Source: Clavelina lepadiformis
Taxonomy: Eukaryota; Chordata; Ascidiacea; Aplousobranchia; Clavelinidae
Assembly (NCBI RefSeq): GCF_947623445.1
Contig: NC_135248.1
Span: 4,836,977-4,900,976 of the forward strand
Length of the DNA: 64,000 bases
Direction: 5' to 3'
Below, piece by piece: positions 1-10,129 of this stretch (positions are counted from its first letter, which is position 1; the number at the start of each line of letters is the position of its first letter). The notes beneath the pieces were generated by a model, which was not told where the DNA came from, made no database searches, and worked only from the letters and a program-made list of their open reading frames with translations. Made by a program: the position numbers and the translations under genes.

Positions 1-1782
1 ACTGAGTTGGCCGGGACAGCTTTTGATGTCGCAGAAAGTTGTGATTTATAACTTCTACAATCTTCTTCATCTTTTGCTTCGTTTTGTTTTTGGCAGGCGT
101 CGCTACTATCCCGTCTTTCTTCTGAAGATTGCGCGCTCCGCTGGCGAGTGAAACAAACACGAATTCAAAATAATATAGTTCAGCCAATAAAATAATTTTA
201 ATTCAGTCTTTTAATATCTTTAGTATTGTCAGAACAGAATTTTTTTGCGCTTTATTTATTGACAACAAACAGACTTGAATCTTATAGCGGGTTTTTGGCT
301 ATGGTTATTCTTTAATGCTTAAGTTACCATTGTTGTCAAGCAAACATCAAACGGAGAGCATATTGCTATAAAAGTAAAATTTCTAAAATAAGCTTATCCT
401 TGTTAAGAGAACTTTGCTTTCTACGTACAAGGCCTGCTCGTTTCTCGTCAACGGCATAAACTCTGTCATCCACAGAATCGTCGTCGTGCCGCAAAACGGA
501 CATTTTTATTTTGGAGCGTTTAGTCGTTGCCAGGGAATTGTTTTTCTTTCTTGCACTTTCAAAATCTATTATCTGTAATCAATGATAATAATAAGATTTA
601 TATAGCGCCATATTTATATCAGATAATAATCAAGTCGTAGAAATTTATAAAATCGAAACAGTAACTTTGTGTTACCAAGCTGATACAACACTGTGGATAT
701 TTCACGGCTGTGGACGGAGTTAGGTTTTTGGTCGCTGTATGAACAAATGTAAAACGTAGTAAGGACCAGTCAGCTTTTACACAGAAAAATGTAATTCACC
801 GAAAATGGTCTCACAAACTTCTTGTAAAAATACTGTTGGGCGTGTTTTTCGTCAATAGGTCCAATAATTAGTAACGCTACAATGATTAATCAGACGTATA
901 TGATCGTATATACTTTTCGAGACTGCAACTACTCTTCTATATAAGTGCACGTACACTCCACCTATAAGTGTATCATGCATGTTTGCAGCTATACACATTG
1001 ACAATAACTAATGAATACACAGTTGAATCTATATGCAGGCCTCACACATGCGGCGTCAAGCGCCAAAACGAAGTGTATGTTCAAATCTGCAAAGTCAGAT
1101 TTTTCACACATTTGCTCCCGAACATCGAAAGATCTCATTTAATAATATAATATATAACTTGCAAGCGTTCTATTAAAAAAGCGTCGCTAGCGCTCTTCCT
1201 TTCGTTCTTCAATGAAAAAAAAACTTTGCTCGTGCTTTCACCCTTCTACAAAAAAGAGCGTATTCCTATTGCCACTCTCGCTATTTTGGCAATATTTTCA
1301 CTTCGAAAATCGCGAGTGAAATTATTTACAAGGCAACCATTTTTTATTTCGCTTCATAAAATTAGTCTTAAAGCAGTCCAAAAACGTTTTGAGCCCAATC
1401 CTTTGCGTTCAAGCTGTGCGTTTACAGCGTTTTTTTGTCCAAGAAAACGAATGACAAGAGGATAACCCTTAAAAACAGCGCGCTCGTATTTCCTCTCCTT
1501 GTTAAAAGGGAGAGGATCGCTCTCGAGATTGCTGTTTGAGTGCGCTCATACACGGCGCTAATCTCATGCAACAGACTTGATGATGTAACACACTTCAATG
1601 CTAATTAGATATTTTAGATAAACACCTCTTTGTTAACATTAGGCTGTTTTAAGCTTAATTAATAGAAGGTCACCCACTTCTTTTCAATGATATCATTATA
1701 ACAAAGAAAGCTTCATTGTAGTATTTGCACAATGCAACAAGTTCGATATTTATAAATTTTAACGTTTCGACTCTGATTTTGT
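1..1782. other. Non-genic stretch, nothing recognised
   Basis: I find no convincing exon, RNA gene or transposon here. The short open frames lack splice context and recognisable protein character. If the mucin-like frame ending at 1783 continues through a donor near 1788, its next exon would lie here, but I could not identify one. Confidence 0.5.
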
Positions 1783-2260
1783 TCAGCATTTACCTCTTTC
1801 TTCCTTACAGCTCGGTAGCTCGATCGCAATACTCACGGCAAGAATTACGGTTAGGATGAGTGGAACAGAAATAATAAGAGCAAGCTGCCAGAGCAGTAAT
1901 CCTGGAATGATGTTGTTTGCTTCTGACTGGCCCGTCGTTTCCCCAGAATATGACGCTGTTTTGTTGTTTGTACCCGTGATTACTTCCACAGTAGTAAGAA
2001 TTGATTCATTCTGCTGCGCTGTACTTATTAATGTTATCAAGGTCGACATGGTTGTAGTTTCTGCAGAGATCGAAAAGTTTTTCCTGGTTGTTGCTTCTGC
2101 CGTCAAGTTTTGTGTCATCATCACAGTTGATCTCGAATCCGTCGGCGTTGCCCATCGATTGGTTTGACCCATGGTTATATCATGCGCCACGGTACTCACA
2201 TTTATAGCAGCGTTAGATTGGGTTGGGTATATTTCGAAAGTTGTTAGGTTGCTGGGAATA
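1783..2260 (-). CDS. Small mucin-like single-pass membrane protein, 3' exon (partial)
   Basis: The minus-strand frame encodes a Ser/Thr-rich stretch followed by IIPGLLLWQ, a hydrophobic helix of about 23 residues and a short charged end (CKEERGKC). The layout matches the larger membrane protein at 6846-10126, which has LIPGLQQWQ before its helix, so the two are probably paralogues. The 5' limit is a guess: an AG near 2250 (CCCAG) could be the acceptor, and the Ser/Thr-rich part starts just after it. No signal-peptide exon was found upstream. At the 3' end the frame either stops at 1783 or is spliced at an AGAG|GTAAAT sequence a few bases earlier, which would mirror the splice just after the helix in the larger gene. 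It may be a real short gene or a truncated duplicate. I recognise no named family. Confidence 0.45.
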
Positions 2261-2449
2261 GTGGAAGAGTACATTTTGTATGCGTGCAGTGCACTATCAA
2301 TGCACAATAGTCTTTTGTATAGACGAGAAATATTTTTTATGCGATCTGTTTGTTTGAGAGTAAATCGAGCCAATCCGATCACTTGGTTATTCGTTCAATG
2401 CTCTGACCTGAAATGTAGCGGACTCAGCAGCAACAGTTATTGTTAAAAT

Positions 2450-3690
2450 AGCGACGTACAATACTAGAAATTGTTGACGATTTACCGTCAAACATTTTGT
2501 CGAATAGAACTCTGAAAAACAGGTACACGGACCATTGTCACTTTGTATACTTTACATATCACCAGCAGATATTGCACTTCAACTACGAATGAAATAACTG
2601 AATTTCCTTAACTAAGTAAACCTTTCTTCATCTTGTAACTGTTCTCTTATATAATAGTTTCTGACAACACGGCACGGTGTTTCACGCCTTGTGTGAGGCT
2701 ACTTTCTGAGTTGTCGCGACAAATACACTCCACAAGGAAGTAACGTGACATTTTACTTAGAATTTGCAAATCAAAGCTTGCTGGAATTTTTGGCGCAATC
2801 AGCAAAATTTTTCAGTCATTTAACGGTATCACCAATTCCCGGAATGATGAAAAATAAAAATCTAAAAAAGTAACTATCGGTACATTCACTCCAAAATGCT
2901 CTAAAGTCGAAATTAAAGTTTATAGAAACGTTCGCCTAGTTTAGATTTGTACAAAATCTTTCTCCAGTCCAAGGATAAATAATGCGATATACCACAAGAT
3001 TTTCATAAATTGTTTTGGTTGTGATTACGACTGAATTATGTCTGGTAAAACCATCGTTCGACAGATTTACAAAAGCCAAGCACAAGCAAGCAAGCAAAGT
3101 TACCGTAAGTTGAAACGTGCGGTCAGAGAAAAAGTACAGTAAAGTGTGTAACTGTGCAAAAAGACTGCTTCTTCGACCATTTTCCCAGCGTGCTGATGGG
3201 GTAGTAAATTATGTATGCCTGGTAGACTACGCCGCCATCAGCATATTGCCCAACTGTGGAAGTCTTTCTTTAACCGCCTCCTGCAGTCATTCGTTTTATT
3301 TAGTTCTCTTAAGTGAAATGGGAATGGGCTAAATTAATGTCAAAACAAAAAAAGGTTTTCGCTGGAAACATGCAAATATTATACTATATATATATAGTGT
3401 GCGAAATAATTCTCCTACTCAAGAGCAGCAGCATCGCAAGGAAACTTGCCGATAGTTTCCTTCTACTTTTGGATAACTTTAAGATCAGCAATGTTTAATT
3501 TCACTGGTCAACAAAATTTCACTTTTTTTAAACGAGAACGCGAGTCTATCATTTGAGATGAATTTTTTGCTCTGATTCCTAATTTGCCTTTAGTTTTTCT
3601 TTAGCACGTCTAATTTTCAAGATATATTTGAATTCGTCTTTTCAGAAAAAGCATTAACAACAATAGACAGTTATGATACATGGCATTTAA
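2450..3690. other. Non-genic stretch
   Basis: No exon or RNA gene can be supported. A segment near 2956-2985 resembles one at 15985-16010 (both contain CCAGTCC, then AGGATAAA), which may be a remnant of a dispersed repeat. Confidence 0.4.
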
Positions 3691-4170
3691 AAATGTTTAG
3701 CATATGACTTTCTTTTGTTCACATGACTGGGGGTGATTACGATATAACATCCAGCAGTAGTCTCCCACGACTTTGAGGTCTCCGAAAATACTCCATTTGT
3801 AAGCATAGTACTGAATAGCTTCCAAAAGGACTTTGATGCTTTCATAAAATTCTTTCAGATGAACAAAATGTGCTATAGGAATAGACGGTTTTATATTTCC
3901 ATTGTGCAACAATACAGCTTTTAAACTTCTCTTCGAAGAGTCAATGAAAAGTCGCCACTGATCAACAATGTGTGCTTCACCCAATTTTTGAAACAAGTCT
4001 GTAATGTTGTGGCAGTAGCAAAGAGATCCGTCTACTGTGAATGCCGTGGCCAGGTCCAAGTTTTGCTTTCTGTAATGACTTATTACCACATCTTTCTCAA
4101 GCAAGTTGTTTTCTTTTAATCTTGATGCAAGCAGTTCTGTCTTTTCTTTGGAAAGAGACAAATCTCTTAA

Positions 4171-5212
4171 CACTAGAAGGACGGCAATTTTCGTATACCT
4201 AGAAGGACGGAGTGCGTCAATTGACGCAAAAGGTCAAAATGGCGCAAATATAACGTTTTTTGTTGAGAAAACTGTGCTGTTGCTCCGAAAAAACTACTTC
4301 TATCGCATGTCCGCTTTGTGCATTTTAATTAACAAAAGCAATCGCATTGAAAATACAAGCACTCGTGCCTAAACACTTCTGTTTCACGCAACTCCTTTTT
4401 CTTCTTGCACTCTTCCGTGACTTCTCTCCTGTTCTGGCGCATTATCTCTACGAGGCTGCACTTCTTTTCCGCAAGTCGCAACGCCAGGTCAAGTGAGGTG
4501 AAAAAATTATCGCAAGTGACGTTGTAACCTCCTTGAAAAAGCGGAGCCATGAGTTTCAGTACAACGTCGGTGGGCACACTCACGTGGGGACTCCTTGCGT
4601 CATCTTTTCCAACGTAAGGAAAACCTGTCTCTTGCCATGGTTTGGGAAAACATCGGACATCCCCACGACCTCCCCCACAAACTCTTCACAGGGAAGTTGC
4701 GCCCTCCTATCACGCCACGAGCAACCACCAAGCCGACGAATTTATCTAATTCATCTAATTTATCTAACTAAGAAACTCTTACTACACTTACGCTTCGATA
4801 AACTTCAAAAATTCCGAAATTAGGCTGCGCTTGTGACGAAACTACTCTGTTTTGCGGAAAAGTCGACTTGCATAGTTTGTCGACACGTTTGTCACACCTC
4901 TGTGTTGGCAGCTGTGACCTAATTCGATAAACCTGTAATTATCAGCAGAAAGAAAACGATGCTCTCTATCGCGAGAACTGGTTTTTGTACTGTGAAGTAA
5001 CAATGCGTCAATTGACGCACCCCGTCCTTCTAGGTAGTGACCACGTTAATTATCTCTACCGGTAAAATAAAAACTTCATATTCATGGGTTAGTTACCTAA
5101 CACTAATGTAGGAAAAGTCAGGAAATATCACGGTTTTGCAATGCACCACTTAAAAGTTATAGATGCACTTAGGTTGAAAATGCGTCAATTGACGCGCCCC
5201 GTCCTTCTAGTG
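4171..5212 (-). mobile_element. piggyBac-type DNA transposon, internally deleted
   Basis: The element is flanked on both sides by TTAA (4167-4170 and 5213-5216), the piggyBac target. Its ends are perfect 14-bp inverted repeats, CACTAGAAGGACGG and its complement. Each end carries a second internal copy of CTAGAAGGACGG (near 4199-4210 and 5023-5034), and the palindrome TGCGTCAATTGACGC occurs once on the left and twice on the right. The 1,042-bp length is too short for a complete transposase gene. A transposase remnant lies at about 4390-4645 on the minus strand. It is a non-autonomous, partly deleted copy. Confidence 0.9.
4390..4645 (-). pseudogene. piggyBac transposase fragment
   Basis: The minus frame reads YVGKDDARSPHVSVPTDVV, then FQGGYNVTCDNFFTSLDLA. 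This is the part of piggyBac transposases around the NVTCDNFFTS block, which includes one of the catalytic aspartates. It runs on through SLVEIMRQNRRE, a conserved segment just after it. The rest of the transposase, about 500 residues, is missing or scrambled by frameshifts. The fragment lies between the inverted repeats of the element at 4171-5212, so it is that element's own decayed gene. Confidence 0.85.
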
Positions 5213-5814
5213 TTAAAAGGTTGTTTAAACGTTTCTGGGAAAACAGAATTGGTTTTGAAGTTTCCCCTGGTTCGTATTCGGACTCGGCAGAATTACTCGG
5301 ATCTGTGGAACTCCCTTCACTAGCACTAACTTCAACTTCATCAGGAACAGATTCAAGACCTGCATGAAGAGGAAGCGGAACAGGAAGTGAAGCATCATGT
5401 GGTACAGATCTTCTCGTTGAATCTAAGTTGGGATATGCAATTTTACTTTTAGTTTTTGAAGAACACCCTTTTATATTGACAAGACAAAAATAGCAATCTT
5501 GAATGTGGTCTTTTGGTTCTCGCCATATCATGGGAACAGAAAAAGGCATCAATGACGTTCGTTTGTGTAGCCAATTGTGTAAACCAGTTGAACAAGCTGT
5601 ACATATCTAATGTGGTGCCCACTTTTTGTCTTGGTCTTCTAATGGGCAGCCAAAGTACAACTTGTACATCTTTTTTATATCTGAAGTTATATTTCGTTGC
5701 TTGCCTTTGATTGTAAAACTGCCACAAATATAACAAAACAGATCAGGATTGTTCTTGCACTTTCTTGACATAACAAAGGCAGAATAGCAGTTGATCAAAA
5801 TATGGCACAAATAA

Positions 5815-6740
5815 ATCTATTGAACAGTATAAGTTACTACAATATTGATTAAGATCTGCCATTAAGAAACATTTTGAAAACCGAACAGTTTATTTTAATT
5901 TTTCTGCTGCAGTGCTCTATAGGTTCTTTGTTCAAACAACATACGCAACCATGAAGCACTATCTACATGTGGAATTAGCTGCTCAATATACTAATTATTT
6001 TGCAAAAGTTTGGCAAAAGATTCTCCCTATAATATTATATATAAGATAACAACTAAAACTTCAAAATGCAAATATCTCAAAAACCTGATGTGCTAGAAAA
6101 TAATATGGGCATTTTGTGGAATCAGCGTCAAAAACCCTTCAAGAATCACCTAATCGCATCTCCGGTTAAAATCTGCTGTTGACTAATGTTTTGGGATAAA
6201 CTATTTGATTTGTGATTATACTTACAAAAATGCCACCGTTATGCATGTATGCGTTGATCAACCGACATTGCTGGATTGAGATAAATGATATGTGTGACGA
6301 AGATTTTCTGTAGTTAGCTCTAGCTGTACCATACTTAATGAAATGCCTATGTCAAAAATAGCGGGAATTTTGCGATAAGCCTTCGTCTACTCAACAATAC
6401 TAGCTAGATTTTATTGATAAAAGTGAAACGAAGATCTGAAACTCTTAGTGCAACCAACTAACCTTACTGCTGTATTTGGTCACGCTTGCAACGGATGTAT
6501 TATACCAGAGTCGATTTTCAATCCTTGTTTATTCAGTGAAGGTTATTGACAAAAAATCAAAATTGACAGTGATTTACTACAACTTAAAAGTAAAAATACG
6601 TAAAACTAACAATAAATATGTATGTGGTACGTTTGTGTTACACGGAATCTTCCGATATAGGCCTACGTGGATGTAAATAATACGTAGGTTGAATGAAGTT
6701 GCATACGTTGGTATACATGTTTAGTCTTGCAAATGAGCAA
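5815..6740. other. Non-genic stretch with a candidate polyadenylation signal
   Basis: No exon is supported. An AATAAA on the minus strand at 6528-6533 lies about 315 bases past the stop of the membrane-protein gene ending at 6846 and could be its polyadenylation signal. Confidence 0.4.
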
Positions 6741-6845
6741 GATTTAACCGTTGACATCGACTTCCCTGGTCGCTACTATCAGGTTTGGAATGGATGAATG
6801 TGCGTTGAAAGAGGACGTCGGCAAGATTCCACCTTTAACTTTAAC

Positions 6846-9800
6846 TTACTCTGACGGTGGCGGAGGAGGCGGCGGTGGAAGGTTGTTAACACTTCCTGGT
6901 GCAGGTGGGGCAGGGGGTGCAGGTGGGGCAGGGGGTGCTGGTGGTGCAAGGGGTGCTGGTGGGGCAGATGGCGGAGATAAAACCGAATCAGATTTACTTT
7001 GACCATGCAAAAACGATTTTTGTTGGGTAGCGTCACCAGAAGGTACTGAGACTCCGGTTACGTCCAATGTAGGGGCAGGTGGCACTTCAGGTGGAAAATT
7101 TGAAGTAAGTGCATTACTGCTAGGTGCCGCTGTTGACTTGCTGTCGTCATTCTTGAAACTTGTTGTTGGTGCTGGGCTTGGCATGGGGGAGTGACCAGGC
7201 GATTGGAACGTGCCCAGTCTCCTTGGGCTAGCGTTTGATGTGGTAACCGATTGCAAATCCGAATCGCCTTTCTCGTCGTCGTCGCTGGTGTCACTTTCAT
7301 CGGTGCTGTTGGTGTCACTCTTTCTCGATCGTTCAGACAAATTAGGTACCGTCACCTGAATTAAAATAAATCATTTCGGAATTTACAGCCGTTGTTAATC
7401 TTGATTACGAACGATGAACCTATCGTGTACTTAATTTAGGTCTTTTTAGCAATAACTTTCACATTTCCATAAAACTTAGGAAGCTTTTTCCGGTGAGTTG
7501 TGCAAAAATTTTCCATAGAAACGAATAAATTACACGAGTTACTTGCTTTATTTACCTTGGTCAAAGTTTTGGATGACGCTTTGGCCTTCTTGAATATACT
7601 AGTGGCATCGCTATGATCGCTTCTAACGGACGGGCTGCTTTGGACGGAATTTTGTGCACTGCTTTTCACGTGACGTAATTTAGGACTGCCAAGAAAGGCG
7701 TTGTTTTGGTTCCCAAAAACATTAACCTAAAGGAACGACAGACTTGGTGTAAATAAACAAATTGCCTATTAACTTGTTTTTCGTTTGATTTGCATAACAA
7801 AAATATAACCTGCATGTATAGGCTAGATTGTCAAAATACACGATCGTATAATAATTGCAGCCTACATGGTACTATATATTCCATATGTAGGTCTATGTTA
7901 GACCTCAAATCACTAGACAACAAATGTTTACTGTTGACAAGTTATTTAAAGAATATACTTACCGGTGTCGGTTCAACGATGACGGCTGTAATTGTATCAT
8001 CCACTGATTCTGATTTCAGAATTTCTTCTTTGTTTAAAATATTTGACATTTTTATGTCAGCACGGCTATTTGTTGCCCACAGGTTGTTTTCTTTCCGTAG
8101 GCGTTCAAGTTCGGCCCTCTGAAAACGTGTTTTTTAAATCGAAAATGTGAAAGACAGTATTAGCAGTAAATTGTTTTCATTGCTTGCGTTATACTTCATT
8201 TGAAACATTGGTTTTTTAAGTTTTAGTGAGAGTCACTCTTGACGCCCACCTAATCGAACAGTTTGCTGTCCATTATAACAGACACACAGCCTCACCTTTC
8301 TTCGTTTAATGAAGCAATAAATAATGAGAGCCACAATGATAAGCAGAAAAACACCTGCTGCGACAAAGACAAGAATGGATTGCCACTGTTGTAAGCCTGG
8401 AATGAGACTATCTGCTGCCGGTAAGCCGGTAGTGGTTCCGACACTGGCAGAAGTTGTTTTCTGGTACGTAGTGCTAATCAGTGATGGCGGATTCGTCGTT
8501 GATGTAATTTCCATAGAGGTTGCAGGGTTTAAGCTGGTAAGTGTTTCTGTGCTTTGGGTTGCCATTTCACTTGACATTTGGTTAGTTTGTAAGGAGGTTA
8601 CCGGCAGCATTGATATTGTATCGTTGCCAGTACTTGATGCCGTTGGCGATCCAGTAGCTTGCACCATGGTGCTGTTCTGCGCTACTGGTGTCGCCACCGT
8701 GGATTGCTCCATGGTTGTATTTTCCGTAATTGCTGCAATTGTCTCAGAAACTAACACCGGTTGACTAGTTTGTTCCATATTTTGTACCGCTGTGCTGGTA
8801 GTAATATTCACTGAGGGCTGAGTGGCTGTTAGTCCTGCGGTTTCCGTTGTTATTATGTTGTTAGACATGCTAGGAACTTCCGTCATCATAGTCGCATTTG
8901 TCGCCGCCATCATTTCCGCCGTTACTGTCCCTTCAGTCGTAGCTATCGTACTTTCTGTAGTCAGAGAAGTAGTTTCTGCAAATGCGTTGTCGGTAGTCAT
9001 GGCGACTGCTGCAGTTGTGTCGTTGTTACCAGTAACTACAGTACTTGCACTGTCTGAAAAAAAAAACGATCAAGTAAACAAAGCAAAATAGATAGCCAAC
9101 ACAACTGACATTAAAAGCTAAACATATCTTATGTAATATAATGCCATAAAGTGAAATAGGTTTATCCATACTAAATACGTGCAGTATTTGTATGCACAGA
9201 CATATGAATTTCATTAATGTAATTAGCATAATTATATGCGTGGCACCAAAACAATTCAAGTAACGTCAGTTTAGAAATCTTTCATGCAAAGCTTGGACTT
9301 CAATGCCCAAATCATAAACAGAACAACAGCAATATCGTTTGCAAAGTAACAGACTCTGAATCATTTCAATCGATTCATTTATCGAGGCTGTTTGAAATGC
9401 ATAGCTCTGTCACCGCTCACCGGTATGGCAAAAGCTTGCGCAATAACTTTTCTGGCGCAGATGAATCTTAATTGGGCCATCGATATCCACTATAATTTTT
9501 GTCTTGCTCTCAAACATCATTATTCCGTCAAGACAATTTCGTGTTTACCCGTGGGTAGCGATTTAGATAAAAGTATAATGAGGTTTAATTGCACATTCAG
9601 AACTGATTACTATGCAGTACACTTCGACAATATTTGTTTTTTTATGTTTTTCTTTTGGCACTATACCTAAAAACGTTTCGCACACAGCTGAATCGCAGTC
9701 CTATACGATAACTTCTAGTTCTAAGCATTCGTTTTTTTACAAGTTGCTGTTACAACATGCCTGTACTTTACCCCACCTGACGTGAAGGAAGTATTTAGCA

Positions 9801-10126
9801 ACAACGAAAAGGTCTTCTCTCAGAGCCCTTATATCACGACGCAGCTATTATAAGCAATTACGCCACAATTTAATTGCAACTGAAACGCGGAAGTATTGTT
9901 ACGTTAGCAACTGCTTAACTTTTACTAACCTGTGCTCATGCCTTCCGCTGATGAAATCTCCACAGTGACCGTAAACGTGCTTGCTGGTTCATCGCTGCTG
10001 CTGGCGCTGATCGTCACTGAATCGGTGGAAACTATTCCGGACGTTACGTCAGTGCTGGGCGCTGTTAGAGTGCTATTATCCATTGGAGCGTTCTTACCTG
10101 ATTCAAATGCTTTCTTATCTGCTTAG
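6846..10126 (-). CDS. Mucin-like single-pass membrane protein with proline-rich cytoplasmic tail (5' end missing)
   Basis: Five minus-strand exons join in frame: about 10126 (uncertain)-9930, 9053-8296, 8118-7963, 7726-7556 and 7355-6846. The first two encode more than 270 residues very rich in Ser and Thr, typical of a heavily O-glycosylated ectodomain. LIPGLQQWQ then precedes a transmembrane helix (VFLLIIVALIIYCF) and the stop-transfer KRRK, where exon 2 ends at a GTGAGG donor. The next exon starts with a charged, coiled-coil-like stretch (RAELERLRKENN). The tail then becomes Ser-rich and acidic (SDTNSTDESDTSDDDE) and ends in repeated PPAP units and a run of eight prolines, a possible binding surface for SH3, WW or EVH1 domains. 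The signal-peptide exon was not found, so the start is missing. I recognise no family; a surface sialomucin that signals or binds actin adaptors is inference. The short protein at 1783-2260 looks like a relative. Confidence 0.75.
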
Positions 10127-10129
10127 CAT

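Larger units (their letters stand above)
3697..5771 (-). pseudogene. Decayed repetitive-family coding sequence interrupted by a piggyBac element
   Basis: Two minus-strand pieces belong together. The 5' piece (about 5771 down to 5217) has Cys pairs (FCYICG, DCYFCLV) and the motif PMIWREPKDH. The 3' piece (4170 down to 3697) has WRLFIDSSKRSLKAVLLHNG and FGDLKVVGDY. From memory these motifs belong to an uncharacterised, highly repeated protein family seen in arthropod and cnidarian genomes and often carried by mobile DNA; I do not know its function. The 5' piece needs frame changes near 5600 (WAPH side to MPFSVPMIW side), so it is not an intact gene. Between the pieces sits a TTAA-flanked insert (4171-5212). 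Taking out the insert and one TTAA puts both pieces in one frame, so the insertion split a continuous reading frame. The terminal ends of the outer sequence were not found. Confidence 0.6.

Noticed and set aside
8324..9091. Long plus-strand open frames opposite the Ser/Thr-rich ectodomain
   Set aside because: They are antisense to the spliced minus-strand gene, whose frame, splice sites and transmembrane layout are coherent.
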